Below, piece after piece: positions 1 to 7,784 of a DNA stretch of 57,180 bases. Every line of letters begins with the position of its first letter. The stretch's first letter is position 1. The notes beneath the pieces are model-generated. The model was not told the DNA's origin. It worked only from the letters and a program-made list of their open reading frames with translations, and did no database searches. Both the position numbers and the translations under genes were made by a program. This DNA is from Bacteroidaceae bacterium. Lineage in GTDB: Bacteria > Bacteroidota > Bacteroidia > Bacteroidales > Bacteroidaceae. The stretch spans positions 1 to 57,180 of the forward strand of contig JAFTNZ010000033.1 of the NCBI GenBank assembly GCA_017451645.1, given 5' to 3'.

Positions 1-1
1 A

Positions 2-100
2 AAAAACATCTTCAGCCAACCCAAATATTCCACCATGGAAGAGTTGACTCAGATTCGCAAGAACACCGGCAAAAGTCGGGCATTTAAGAAGGAAATATGA
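2..100 (+). CDS. 3' end of a HipB-like antitoxin gene (cut by window edge)
   Basis: An open frame enters from the left edge and stops at TGA (98-100), overlapping the ATG of the hipA-like gene at 97 in an ATGA arrangement. The visible tail is about 32 residues, lysine and arginine rich, ending in RAFKKEI. No helix-turn-helix is visible because only the C-terminus is present. In HipBA modules the antitoxin and operon repressor (a small XRE-type protein) normally lies directly upstream of and coupled to the kinase, so HipB is an inference from position, not from a recognised domain. Confidence 0.5.
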   Translation, partial: KNIFSQPKYSTMEELTQIRKNTGKSRAFKKEI

Positions 101-1218
101 TAGACAGACTTACAGTGAAATATCACGAGGAGGTCGTGGGCATCTTGTCCCTCACTCCAGACAACAAGCTGTGCGCATTTGAGTATGACAAGGCATGGCT
201 GGTGAATGGTTTCAGCATTTCTCCGTTGGAATTACCTTTGAAGCCAGGCTTGTTCATTGCCAAACCTACTCCATTCTACGGGAACTTCGGGATTTTCGAA
301 GACAGTCTGCCCGATGGATATGGACGCTACCTACTCCACAGGGCGTTGTTGCGTGAAGGAATAGATGACAGGAATCTTACATCCATTGACCGTCTGAGTA
401 TGGTGGGTCATAGCGGTATGGGAGCACTTTGCTACGAACCTGAGACCGTTATTGGCAGAAGTCAAGAACTTACCGACTTTGATTTATTGCAGGAAAAGGC
501 ACTGGAGGTACTGAAGGAACAACAGGACACAGATGCTGGATTGCTTCTTTACAATAGTGGCAATAGCGGTGGTTGCAGACCAAAAGCCATCTTTTCGGAC
601 AACGAAGGACATTGGTTGGTAAAATTCCGACATACATACGACCCCAAGGACATGGGAATACAAGAGTTCCACTACAATGAAGTCGCTCGACGATGTGGTA
701 TCAGTGTGCCAGATTTTAAGCTTGTAAAAGGGAAGTATTTTGCCACCAGACGTTTTGACCTGACCTCGGATGGCGAACGTATCCATACAGCTACGGCTGG
801 TGGTCTGCTTTGCATATCCCTTTCCGAGCCTGTGCTGGACTATAGCAACCTGTTGGCATTGACAGGATATCTCACACAAAATCCGAAGGATGTGGAAGAG
901 ATGTATCGTCGGATGGTATTCAATTACCTGACAGACAATAAGGACGACCATTGCAAAAACTTCAGTTTCTATGTGAGCAAAGACAATACGGGTAAATGGT
1001 GTTGGCACCTCGCTCCTGCCTATGACCTGACACTCTGCACGGAAGGCTATAACGGACAGCATGCCACATCGGTCAACCAGACTGGCACTCCTACGCTGAA
1101 GGACTTCATTGCCGTAGGCACAAAAACGAAGATAAGCGAAAAGCGTTGCCTAGAAATCTACGATGAAGTTTATCAGAATTGCGGAGACATACTTCGATAC
1201 AAGGTTACTGATAAATAG
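97..1218 (+). CDS. hipA: HipA-type serine/threonine kinase toxin
   Basis: A 373-residue HipA-family protein. HipA kinases phosphorylate tRNA-synthetase-type targets (GltX for E. coli HipA) and cause growth arrest until neutralised by the HipB repressor. The first ~100 residues form the HipA N-terminal subdomain (FGIFEDSLPDGYGR). The kinase core has a glycine-rich nucleotide loop GNSGGCRPKA (155-164), a catalytic loop DDHCKNF (283-289, D283 and H285 in D-x-H) and a Mg-binding PAYDLT segment. All key elements are intact, so it should be active. It is translationally coupled to the preceding partial gene through ATGA. Length fits the full-length HipA type rather than the split HipS/HipT form. 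The cellular target cannot be deduced. Confidence 0.88.
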   Translation: MIDRLTVKYHEEVVGILSLTPDNKLCAFEYDKAWLVNGFSISPLELPLKPGLFIAKPTPFYGNFGIFEDSLPDGYGRYLLHRALLREGIDDRNLTSIDRLSMVGHSGMGALCYEPETVIGRSQELTDFDLLQEKALEVLKEQQDTDAGLLLYNSGNSGGCRPKAIFSDNEGHWLVKFRHTYDPKDMGIQEFHYNEVARRCGISVPDFKLVKGKYFATRRFDLTSDGERIHTATAGGLLCISLSEPVLDYSNLLALTGYLTQNPKDVEEMYRRMVFNYLTDNKDDHCKNFSFYVSKDNTGKWCWHLAPAYDLTLCTEGYNGQHATSVNQTGTPTLKDFIAVGTKTKISEKRCLEIYDEVYQNCGDILRYKVTDK

Positions 1219-1242
1219 CCTATTATCAGAATGTTGGATAAC

Positions 1243-1316
1243 ATAATGTTGTAAACATGTAAACATATAAACGTGAATACATATCTACATGAAAACATGT
1301 ATTCATGTGTATAAAG
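1243..1316. repeat. centromere-like ACATGT repeat cluster A
   Basis: A cluster of overlapping ACATGT/ACATAT words. Positions 1277-1316 match 3113-3152 at 36 of 40 bases in the same orientation. Together with cluster B it brackets the parA/RHH pair, which suggests parS-like binding sites. Function is inferred. Confidence 0.55.
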
Positions 1317-1318
1317 AG

Positions 1319-1362
1319 AGTCACCACCAGTTCTAATCAGATCTGATGGTGACTTTTCTTTT
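1319..1362. terminator. intrinsic terminator between convergent genes
   Basis: AGTCACCACCAG (1319-1330) pairs with CTGATGGTGACT (1343-1354) with one mismatch, followed on the + strand by TTTCTTTT. It lies between hipA (+) and the lipoprotein gene (-), whose stop codon it touches. Confidence 0.7.
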
Positions 1363-1879
1363 ACTTGCTGATGAAGCTATAGTCTATATTGAAGCAGACA
1401 TCGGAGACCCTAACCGTTGTAATAACCATAGACTTATCTTGGTTGGTAAAGGTGTACTGCAATCTGGCCTCATTCTTGTATGCTCCTGGCACTTCATCGT
1501 ACTTATCGTTGAGATACTTGAAGATAATGTCATCATTCACCACCAGCTCCGTATCAATGACAGAATAAAGCGAACCTGTATGCTTGGTAAAACTATAAAG
1601 CACACCTTCGTCATTTACGCCGGTTGTGTAACGCAACTGGATTGAGCTTGAATTTGATGTTTCACCAGACAGACCATATCTTTGCATGGCATCAGACATA
1701 TAAGCCTTTGCATCTTCTACAGTACCATCCTTCACATGGTATGGCTCAACCCAATGTGTAATGGTAGGCTTGTCAGACCGAATTTCATTCAACGAATCAT
1801 CATCATTACTACAAGAGGTTGTAATCACAGATGAAGCCATCAGCAATGCTGAGATGGCATAATAAAAATACTTTTTCAT
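1361..1879 (-). CDS. small predicted lipoprotein, unknown function
   Basis: A 172-residue protein I do not recognise. The N-terminus is a type II signal peptide with a hydrophobic stretch and a lipobox ending ITTSC, so the mature protein starts at Cys23. The next residues are SNDDDS, acidic and close to the cysteine, resembling the lipoprotein export signal of Bacteroidetes, so surface display is plausible. The rest is soluble, with no repeats or further membrane segments. It is convergent with hipA and separated from the partition pair by ACATGT repeats. Secretion is supported by sequence; the role is unknown. Confidence 0.8.
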   Translation of the reverse strand: MKKYFYYAISALLMASSVITTSCSNDDDSLNEIRSDKPTITHWVEPYHVKDGTVEDAKAYMSDAMQRYGLSGETSNSSSIQLRYTTGVNDEGVLYSFTKHTGSLYSVIDTELVVNDDIIFKYLNDKYDEVPGAYKNEARLQYTFTNQDKSMVITTVRVSDVCFNIDYSFISK

Positions 1880-1913
1880 TGTTTGTTGGATATTATAAAG
1901 TTTAACAATATTG

Positions 1914-1976
1914 GATACATGTATTCATATAAACATGTACACATATACACATGTATAGATGAAAACATATATCAAC
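1914..1976. repeat. centromere-like ACATGT repeat cluster B
   Basis: AT-rich stretch with several ACATGT, ACATAT and CATGTA words, between the RHH gene and the lipoprotein gene. It resembles clusters A and C, partly in inverted orientation. Interpreted as part of a partition or conjugation regulatory site; not proven. Confidence 0.45.
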
Positions 1977-1978
1977 GT

Positions 1979-2317
1979 TTACATCACGTCATTTACATCT
2001 TTTGTCTTGATTTTCTTCGCTTTACCATGTTTAGCTTCGTACTTGTCAATACCTTGACGCATAAGAAATTCCATCAAGGCACGAATAGTGAACCCTTCTT
2101 TATGCGCTATCGCCTGAATCTTGTCAACGAGTTCGACGGAGCAGATGAAGGAGAAATGTTTCCAAGGCGTATCTGCCGTTTTCTCTTCCATTCTTGTCGC
2201 TTTCATTGAAGCTTTAACCTCTTTACTTCCAATGGGAGGTTCATACTTGTCTTGCGGTCTGATAACCGCATCGCCCATGATATTGCTGAGCAGCAAATCC
2301 ATATTCTTTTTTGCCAT
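1979..2317 (-). CDS. ribbon-helix-helix ParB-like partner protein
   Basis: A 112-residue basic protein. Residues ~55-95 read as a ribbon-helix-helix: a short strand (FSFICSV), helix (ELVDKIQAIAHKEG), turn, second helix (IRALMEFLMRQGIDKYE), followed by a lysine-rich tail. Small proteins of this type (similar to DUF3408 proteins of Bacteroides conjugative elements) follow parA and act as the centromere-binding partner. It starts 12 bp after the parA stop on the same strand, so the two form an operon. DNA binding at the ACATGT repeat clusters is inferred from context. Confidence 0.7.
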   Translation of the reverse strand: MAKKNMDLLLSNIMGDAVIRPQDKYEPPIGSKEVKASMKATRMEEKTADTPWKHFSFICSVELVDKIQAIAHKEGFTIRALMEFLMRQGIDKYEAKHGKAKKIKTKDVNDVM

Positions 2318-2329
2318 AGCATTTCTATT

Positions 2330-3076
2330 TTATCTGTTCATGATTTCTTCTGTCAAAGCCTGATAGTCTTTTGCTCCATTTGAATTGGGGTCATACTCAA
2401 ATATGCTGTTACCGCTACCTGCAGATTCTGCCAAAGCGATGTTTTCCCTTATTCTTGACTGAAGTGTTATGTCCTGGTATCGGTTTCGTACCACATTCTC
2501 TACGGCTTTGTTAAGTTTGCGATGATTGAAACGGGTAGTGAAAACCCCACTTAGATGAATGGACGGTTTCACCTTCTGGAGACTGGTGATAAAACTATCG
2601 AGCATTCGCATACCTTTCAGAGGAAGGAGTTCGGGAGTCATCGGCACAAGAATTTCATCAGCAGCCAGAAAAGCATTGGTTGTTACTATGCCCAATGAGG
2701 GTGGACAATCTATGAGAATATAATCATAGTCTTGTTTCACATCATCGAGCAATCTGCTGAGAATTTGTTCCCTTGCCAGAAGGTTTGTAAGGGCAATCTC
2801 TGCACTTGCCATTTCAAGTGAGGACGGAACAATGTCCAAGTTCTCCTTCACATTGATGATAGGCAATGGTTCACCAGAAATCAACGAATCAAAGATGCTG
2901 ACCTCTATCTCACTGTCATTGGGGATGTAATATAATGTCAGATTTGCCTGACCATCCAAGTCTATGAGCAAAACCTTTTTGCCCATCAAAGCCATGCAAG
3001 CACCAATGGAGGCAGTAGAGGTCGTCTTTCCTACTCCACCTTTCGCATTGCAGATTGTTATGATTTTCTGTATCAT
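2330..3076 (-). CDS. parA: ParA/Soj-family partition ATPase
   Basis: A 248-residue ParA/MinD-superfamily ATPase. It begins with the deviant Walker A signature NAKGGVGKTTSTASIG, with both the signature lysine and the P-loop lysine, followed by LIDLDGQANLT (Walker A') and ILIDCPPSLG (Walker B). ParA proteins move a ParB-bound DNA site by ATP-driven nucleoid binding. It heads a two-gene operon with the RHH protein. A TACCTTTG promoter element (minus strand, 3148-3155), a 40-bp repeat and nested inverted repeats lie directly upstream. Such pairs are typical of plasmids and integrative elements, which supports a mobile origin for this region. Confidence 0.9.
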   Translation of the reverse strand: MIQKIITICNAKGGVGKTTSTASIGACMALMGKKVLLIDLDGQANLTLYYIPNDSEIEVSIFDSLISGEPLPIINVKENLDIVPSSLEMASAEIALTNLLAREQILSRLLDDVKQDYDYILIDCPPSLGIVTTNAFLAADEILVPMTPELLPLKGMRMLDSFITSLQKVKPSIHLSGVFTTRFNHRKLNKAVENVVRNRYQDITLQSRIRENIALAESAGSGNSIFEYDPNSNGAKDYQALTEEIMNR

Positions 3077-3112
3077 ATGATTATATGTTTATTTGTATAT
3101 ATGTCTTCAAGG

Positions 3113-3152
3113 ATACATATCTACATGTAATCATGTATCCATGTGTACAAAG
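3113..3152. repeat. 40-bp centromere-like repeat, copy C
   Basis: Matches 1277-1316 at 36 of 40 bases, same orientation. It lies between the parA start codon and the candidate -7 element (3148-3155), so a protein bound here could both mark the DNA for partition and repress parA. Confidence 0.55.
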
Positions 3153-3155
3153 GTA
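3148..3155 (-). promoter_or_regulatory. candidate parA promoter -7 element
   Basis: The minus strand reads TACCTTTG, matching the Bacteroides TAnnTTTG element, about 70 nt before the parA start. No clear -33 TTTG was found. Confidence 0.45.
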
Positions 3156-3159
3156 TATC

Positions 3160-3227
3160 CTTGATAGCAGCTATCTGAAAGCTTCATCGTGAGCAGTTCA
3201 GATAGCACGATAAGTATCACTATCAAG
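3160..3227. repeat. nested inverted repeat upstream of parA
   Basis: CTATCTGAA (3171-3179) pairs with TTCAGATAG (3197-3205), and the outer arms CTTGATAG (3160-3167) pair with CTATCAAG (3220-3227). The two nested perfect arms could form a cruciform or two operator dyads next to the parA promoter. Confidence 0.5.
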
Positions 3228-3281
3228 AGTTGTTTATGCCTGTGATATGCCGACAATCAGCAACATATCACAGGATTTCCA

Positions 3282-3869
3282 TCATCCAAACGTGAATTCG
3301 TTTATGTAGAAATAGGTATCCAAATCATCATAGTCGTATTCACTGATATATTCGAGCATTTCTGCATCTGTCCGCTCGCCTTGCTCTATGTTCATCTTGG
3401 TACACCATTCATTGATGGCATCTTTCACAGTAGAGAAAACATCACTGCAGGATTCTTCAAAAGGTTCACCAGACGAACTCACGCAACATTCTTCTGGAAA
3501 CCATCCGCATTCGTCGTGAACGAAGTATATATCACATCCAGGTTCTATTTCCCGGTAACTGATGGACAATTCACCACCGAGAGCCTTGTTCAACTCATCA
3601 AAGAAGAGGTCACAAGCAGACCATGCCGTTTCCGTATCAAACGAAAGCAGACAATAATCGTCTGATTCCTTTTCCTCAAATTCTGCCCAATAGATGAAAC
3701 CTCGGACTGAAATGCCCTTCTTCTCATAGTCTATGCCATAGCGTTCAGCCAATTCATAGAGATAGACGTTCTTACTGTTCACTTCCATTTCCTGAAGTGT
3801 GTTCCACAACTTTTTCACCGCTTTTGGTGAACCGATAACCTTGTAGGAGGTGTCGCACGTATTTGCCAT
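3282..3869 (-). CDS. hypothetical protein of accessory region
   Basis: A 195-residue acidic soluble protein, not recognised with confidence. It begins MANTCDTSYKVIGSPKAVKK and is rich in Glu, Asp, Tyr and Trp, with no signal peptide or membrane segment. The start and the pattern of short strands and helices recall the Api92/DUF1281-type ferredoxin-fold proteins found on plasmids and integrative elements, but this is only an impression. It is encoded alone, between parA and ssb on the same strand, with about 200 bp of noncoding DNA before parA. Its acidity raises the possibility of a DNA mimic or antirestriction role, which is speculation. Confidence 0.65.
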   Translation of the reverse strand: MANTCDTSYKVIGSPKAVKKLWNTLQEMEVNSKNVYLYELAERYGIDYEKKGISVRGFIYWAEFEEKESDDYCLLSFDTETAWSACDLFFDELNKALGGELSISYREIEPGCDIYFVHDECGWFPEECCVSSSGEPFEESCSDVFSTVKDAINEWCTKMNIEQGERTDAEMLEYISEYDYDDLDTYFYINEFTFG

Positions 3870-4159
3870 ATCAATTAAATTTTTATTTCCCTTTCGTTTA
3901 TCAACTACTTCGGGAATGGTTAGAAATTATGTTGCTTTCAGAAGGTGTTCTGTCTTCAAATACAAGGTTTTGACATCAAAATACTACCCATCGGTGTGGA
4001 GATTTTCATGCAAAGCGAAGCCCTGACCTTGTAGATGAAAGACAGGACATATTACCTTCGCAACAGAATATCTGACGGTTGCCAGAAGTCACTTGATGAA
4101 AGAGTCATTACGATTCAGTAAAAGAAGGATAACCACTATGTGAATAAAACATGAACATA
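3870..4159. other. intergenic region without a recognised gene
   Basis: About 290 bp between the hypothetical gene and the ssb terminator. No open frame with family resemblance, no strong promoter element and no repeat was seen. Confidence 0.5.
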
Positions 4160-4184
4160 AAAAAAGGCGACCGAAGCCGCCCTT
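4160..4184 (-). terminator. intrinsic terminator of ssb
   Basis: On the minus strand GGCGGC-TTCG-GTCGCC forms a 6-bp stem with a UUCG tetraloop followed by seven T. It starts about 20 nt after the ssb stop. The same core recurs at 9834-9851. Confidence 0.85.
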
Positions 4185-4202
4185 GGCATGTAGAAGAAAG
4201 GC

Positions 4203-4583
4203 TTATTTGCCCTTCTTCTTAGGAGTTTCTGCCTTTGGAGCAGGAGTTTCTTCCTTTTCAACAGGCTCGTAGAACTTGGTTGCGACAAATACAACTCGGT
4301 TGTGTTTGACACCATCTTCAGAGTTCCATTCCTCTGGCTTGAAGTAGCCTTCTACTGTCAACATGGTTCCTTTTGTGAGACGTTCGAATGAAGAGGTGTT
4401 TTCGTTCTTGCGCCAAGCCTCGATGTTGATGAAGGCTGATGTACGGCTGGTTTCATCGCCATTCTTCTCTGTACGGCTGATTGCAAGTGAGAAACGAGCA
4501 ACGCTAGATGTTGTGAACTCATGGATAGAAGCGTCCTTACCAACGAAACCTGTAACTGCGAAAGTGTTTTCAATCTTTTTCAT
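4203..4583 (-). CDS. ssb: single-stranded DNA-binding protein, mobile-element type
   Basis: A 126-residue SSB with one OB fold: ENTFAVTGFVGKDASIHEF at the start, SLAISRTEKNGDETSRTSAFINIEAW in the middle and GTMLTVEGYFKPEEW near the end. The tail is lysine, proline and glutamate rich and ends KKKGK; it lacks the DDDIPF-type acidic tip by which housekeeping SSB recruits replication proteins. Small tailless SSBs of this type are common on Bacteroides conjugative elements, where they coat transferred single-stranded DNA. It is a single gene with a strong terminator downstream; the context with parA supports a mobile-element role. Confidence 0.88.
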   Translation of the reverse strand: MKKIENTFAVTGFVGKDASIHEFTTSSVARFSLAISRTEKNGDETSRTSAFINIEAWRKNENTSSFERLTKGTMLTVEGYFKPEEWNSEDGVKHNRVVFVATKFYEPVEKEETPAPKAETPKKKGK

Positions 4584-5313
4584 AATCTTTGTTTTTTAGA
4601 AGTTATACATTTATTTTTTACGGTGCTCTCAGAGTTGGCAAGGAAAGGATGCAAAGCAAGGAATTAACGAATTATTTCACTCTGCCTGGAAAAGTTTTAT
4701 GTATGAGCAGCATGCGGAAAAGTTTTTGAAAAAATTCAGGAAATAAGGAACTGGTACTTGTAGGAATACGGCTTGCACTAACTTTGCAGCGGAAAAAGTA
4801 AGTGTGATACTTCGCTCGAAAAAACTGATATGAAGAGGATGACCAAGAACACTCGCACAGGTTCATAAGGTAAGCTGCCCTAAGAGTTTGCTACATGTTG
4901 TCGCTTTATTCACATCAGTATTCAGTAAGAAGAAAAGATATACTAGCATATCTGCTAAACAGCAAAGTGGCCAGAACAGATACGACTCTTCATTGTCTTA
5001 GAAATAGGAATCTGACAGAAAGACACGAACAGAGGAAGAACTAATGAAAATGCAGGCAAGTTTACGGATATGCAGCAACCAAGTGAGCAATATTGAATGA
5101 TAAGGAACGACTCAAAGGAAGACCAAGAAGAAGAAAAAGCTTTTCACATGCCAAGAGCGGTTTCGGTCCGAAATTACGGGAATCCAATAAATCACATAAA
5201 TAAAATATGATTTTTGTTTTTGCGTAACGAAAATTATTTTTGGAAAAACATAAAAAATAGGCTAAAATTCTTCATAAAAGCAGGTTTCCCCAGGTGAAAT
5301 ACCGTATCAATAA
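4584..5313. other. long intergenic region with an orphan promoter
   Basis: About 730 bp with no convincing protein gene on either strand; frames are short and lack family resemblance. It holds a good rightward promoter (4758-4786) followed only by a 12-codon frame at 4830 (MKRMTKNTRTGS), and a short palindrome TTTCGGTCCGAAA at 5161-5173. A noncoding RNA or remnant of a deleted gene is possible. Confidence 0.45.
4758..4786 (+). promoter_or_regulatory. orphan rightward Bacteroides-type promoter
   Basis: TTG (4758-4760), 18 nt, then TAACTTTG (4779-4786) followed by C. This is a close match to the TTTG/TAnnTTTG promoter. No gene of normal length follows on this strand before the HU gene, which is on the opposite strand. 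Confidence 0.55.
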
Positions 5314-5352
5314 AGAAAAAAGAGCTGAACCATTTAAAACGATTCAACTCTT
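5314..5352 (-). terminator. intrinsic terminator of the HU gene
   Basis: AAGAGCTGAACC (5320-5331) pairs with GATTCAACTCTT (5341-5352) allowing two mismatches; on the minus strand the hairpin runs into T-rich sequence. It lies 52 nt beyond the HU stop codon. Confidence 0.7.
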
Positions 5353-5404
5353 GAAAGCTTATGCCACAGTCAGACTTTTACGGTCTTATATTGCTTTATA
5401 GTGA

Positions 5405-5677
5405 TTATTTTACTTTCTCCAGAAATTCTTTTGCAGGTTTGAATGCCGGAATGTTATGAGCAGGTACAATCATTGTGGTATTCTTTGATATATTTCTTGC
5501 AGTCTTTTCCACTCTGCGCTTAATGATAAAGCTGCCAAATCCACGAAGAAATACTTCTTCACCATTGGTCATTGTAGTCTTGATTGTGTCCATCAAACTC
5601 TCAACAACCATCAAAACTTCACGTTTATCAATTCCTGTTTTAGAAGCTATTTCGCTTACAATCTCTGCTTTTGTCAT
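5405..5677 (-). CDS. HU-family DNA-binding protein
   Basis: A 90-residue HU/IHF-family protein of standard length. It starts MTKAEIVSEIASKTGIDK, has the helix pair of the dimerisation body, the conserved GFGSF strand (RGFGSFIIKRR, ~45-55), the DNA-binding arm with the intercalating-proline region (TMIVPAHNIPAFKP) and the final helix FLEKVK. HU proteins bend and compact DNA and assist recombination and replication. It has its own terminator and a TACCTTTG element upstream (minus strand, 5718-5725), so it is a single-gene unit. Whether it belongs to the mobile region or the chromosome is not clear. Confidence 0.93.
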   Translation of the reverse strand: MTKAEIVSEIASKTGIDKREVLMVVESLMDTIKTTMTNGEEVFLRGFGSFIIKRRVEKTARNISKNTTMIVPAHNIPAFKPAKEFLEKVK

Positions 5678-5717
5678 AATTATCTTCTTAATTTATTATA
5701 TTTCTGAATTGGGGGTA

Positions 5718-5725
5718 CAAAGGTA
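5718..5725 (-). promoter_or_regulatory. HU gene promoter -7 element
   Basis: The minus strand reads TACCTTTG 40 nt before the HU start codon, matching TAnnTTTG. No good -33 element is visible. Confidence 0.5.
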
Positions 5726-5801
5726 CTGCTTTTTATACATATCTCGAATATGTGTCCAGACAATATTATTTGGATATTTCTTGTTGAATACATATCAAAG
5801 A

Positions 5802-7277
5802 TTAGAAACGGAGTATATACCCATCACCATCCTTGAATGCATAACATTCTTCCAGATATTTTCGGGTAGTCTCAAAATCGTCACCAGTCAGTTTTGCGCT
5901 GAACTGACGGACTCTGGACATAGCTCTTATGATGACACTCGGATCTCCTTTTCTTGTCAATCTTCGAAGAGCATTCAGATAGTCTTCTCGAAAAACTGTA
6001 GGAATGATTACCTTTGACTGGTCTGCCGCTACAAGTTCTGCATTCATCATTATTCTTGAAATACGTCCGTTACCATCATTGAACGGATGAACCTCACTTA
6101 CCATAAACAGCATGAACAAAGCCTTGGCGAAAGGATGTTCGAGAGCCTGATAAAATTCATACCCTTTACGAAGTGTGCCTCTAACAAGCATACAATCCAC
6201 AAAATGGCTGTCTCCTGCATGATTGTTTTGCATCTTGAACATACCAGGATTTCGGTCCGGACGAGCAGCCATCATTATTCGATGCCTGTCTTGAAGCAGC
6301 TCAATCAAATCATCTGATGATGTGGGGGTTCGCCGCATTTCTCTTCGGCTTGCAACAATTTGGAATGTACCCAAAACGTCATGTGAATCAGCATTACGTG
6401 CTGGCATTGGCTGGCCAGTCTCAATTATTTGCCAAGCATCTTCGATTTCAAATTCAGTTCCTTCAATATAGTTGGAGAAATAGCTTTCAAAAAATGCAAA
6501 ATTTCTGAAAGCCGAATTTTCCACATTGGGTTCGTCTATATAAGGGAACTGTTCATTGTGAAGTGCCTGAAACAAAGTTCCAAATAGATGCACTCTTTCT
6601 GAATCAAATGGTTCTCCTTTAGCTCTTGCTGCTGCACTTTCGGATGTGAGTATTTCAGTCGGGCGAGTTGACAACAGTGCACCGATAATGGAGTTTAAAG
6701 TCTCAAACTCTTCTACCATATCAAGTTCTGCAGCAATAGTCCTAGCTTTATCACGGAACATATTGATGTAAGCCTCGCCGTTTATCTGAAGCATCCGTTC
6801 CAAATTCTCTTCAATGAATGTACGGGGCATACATTTGGATACACCTGAACGCGCTCTGCCTTTCTGAAGATTTTCCAAAGTCCTGCGTTCCGCACTGGAG
6901 ATATAGAGGTTTTCGATGAAAGGCATATCATGCTCCGTTCCTTGTGGTCCTTGCAACAGGTGTACTTTAATTCCTGGCAAAGAAATGTTCTTGGTATATG
7001 AGTAGGTCAGAAATATATCACCTTCTGCTGTAGGTTTCAGTTCATAAGCAGACCTGTGGCTTATGACGGCACGAGGGTATAGTTGTCCTAATATGTAGAA
7101 CAAATTCCTACGGATAATTACCTCCGGTGTATCTTCCATATTGGTAGTATATACCTTTGGAGCAATTTTCCTTATTGTACCCTGTTTTATCATTTCTGCC
7201 TTTCGGCTTGAATCATTCTTTTCGGAAGTAGCCATTATCACTTCCAAGACATTCTGCATTGAACTGTTTTTTGCCAT
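5802..7277 (-). CDS. AbiEi-like/Fic fusion protein (leftward)
   Basis: A 491-residue protein. Residues ~25-140 resemble the AbiEi antitoxin: a winged-helix tail (MIKQGTIRKIAPKVYTT), then YPRAVISHRSAYEL and a later AERRTLENL segment. The C-terminal half is a Fic domain with the complete catalytic motif HPFNDGNGRISR (H397 first), which transfers AMP or another nucleotide to a hydroxyl of a target. Upstream of it SNYIEG (268-273, E272) matches the class II inhibitory helix (S/T)xxxE(G/N), so the enzyme should be self-inhibited. It is divergent from a second protein of the same design. A -7 element and operator-like repeats lie just upstream. Target unknown; autoregulation by the N-terminal domain is inferred. 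Confidence 0.85.
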   Translation of the reverse strand: MAKNSSMQNVLEVIMATSEKNDSSRKAEMIKQGTIRKIAPKVYTTNMEDTPEVIIRRNLFYILGQLYPRAVISHRSAYELKPTAEGDIFLTYSYTKNISLPGIKVHLLQGPQGTEHDMPFIENLYISSAERRTLENLQKGRARSGVSKCMPRTFIEENLERMLQINGEAYINMFRDKARTIAAELDMVEEFETLNSIIGALLSTRPTEILTSESAAARAKGEPFDSERVHLFGTLFQALHNEQFPYIDEPNVENSAFRNFAFFESYFSNYIEGTEFEIEDAWQIIETGQPMPARNADSHDVLGTFQIVASRREMRRTPTSSDDLIELLQDRHRIMMAARPDRNPGMFKMQNNHAGDSHFVDCMLVRGTLRKGYEFYQALEHPFAKALFMLFMVSEVHPFNDGNGRISRIMMNAELVAADQSKVIIPTVFREDYLNALRRLTRKGDPSVIIRAMSRVRQFSAKLTGDDFETTRKYLEECYAFKDGDGYILRF

Positions 7278-7305
7278 TTTTTTCTATTAATAATTCAATT
7301 CTAAT

Positions 7306-7314
7306 GCAAAATTA
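7306..7314 (-). promoter_or_regulatory. -7 element of the leftward Fic gene
   Basis: The minus strand reads TAATTTTGC, matching TAnnTTTG, ending about 29 nt before the ATG. The first operator-like repeat (7324-7333) sits where the -33 region should be, so binding there would block polymerase. A second TAATTTTGC lies at 7533-7541. Confidence 0.55.
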
Positions 7315-7316
7315 GG

Positions 7317-7525
7317 CAATTTTGTCGATTAAGGGGTGTGTTTTAGGGTAATTTTGTCGATTAAGGGGTTAAAAAGATGATTTTTCTGATTAAAAAGCCA
7401 GATTTTGATATTTATCTTATGATTAAAAGCAAATTTTTCCATTAAGCGACATCAATTGCTACAAGAAACGGTAATTTTGTCGATTAAGAGGCGTATTTTA
7501 GGGTAATTTTGTCGATTAAGGATTC
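7317..7525. repeat. operator-like array of AATTTTGTCGATTAAG repeats
   Basis: Four near-identical copies of TTTTGTCGATTAAG: core GTCGATTAAG at 7324-7333, 7356-7365, 7479-7488 and 7511-7520. They form two pairs, each with 32-bp spacing and TTTTAGGG in the spacer; the pairs are 155 bp apart. Degenerate GATTAA/CATTAA copies lie at 7388, 7421 and 7440. All are in one orientation, directly upstream of the leftward Fic gene. Confidence 0.75.
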
Positions 7526-7784
7526 AAATAAGGCAAAATTATATTTATTGGTTAGTAAGATTAAATCTCACATTGAACGCATTCTGCTCAGAAAGGAAAG
7601 TAGAATACAGATGGCTCAACATTTATTATAGTACATTATATGGGTATGTTTCATTAATTATATGATGGGTTGAGGGGATTTTATTCAGAACTATGGAAAC
7701 GAGAGCTGAAAAGTCAATCTCCAAAATTTACTTCTTCAGGCTAAATAGAACTAGTTACTCGGTTAATCACATTTAAAGCGGTTA

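Noticed and set aside
484-1062. 192-codon minus-strand frame opposite hipA
   Set aside because: It lies fully antisense to a gene with clear HipA motifs and has no recognisable composition or start signal.
4672-4866. 64-codon frame on the minus strand
   Set aside because: Serine and phenylalanine rich, no family likeness, no Shine-Dalgarno, and antisense to a good promoter.
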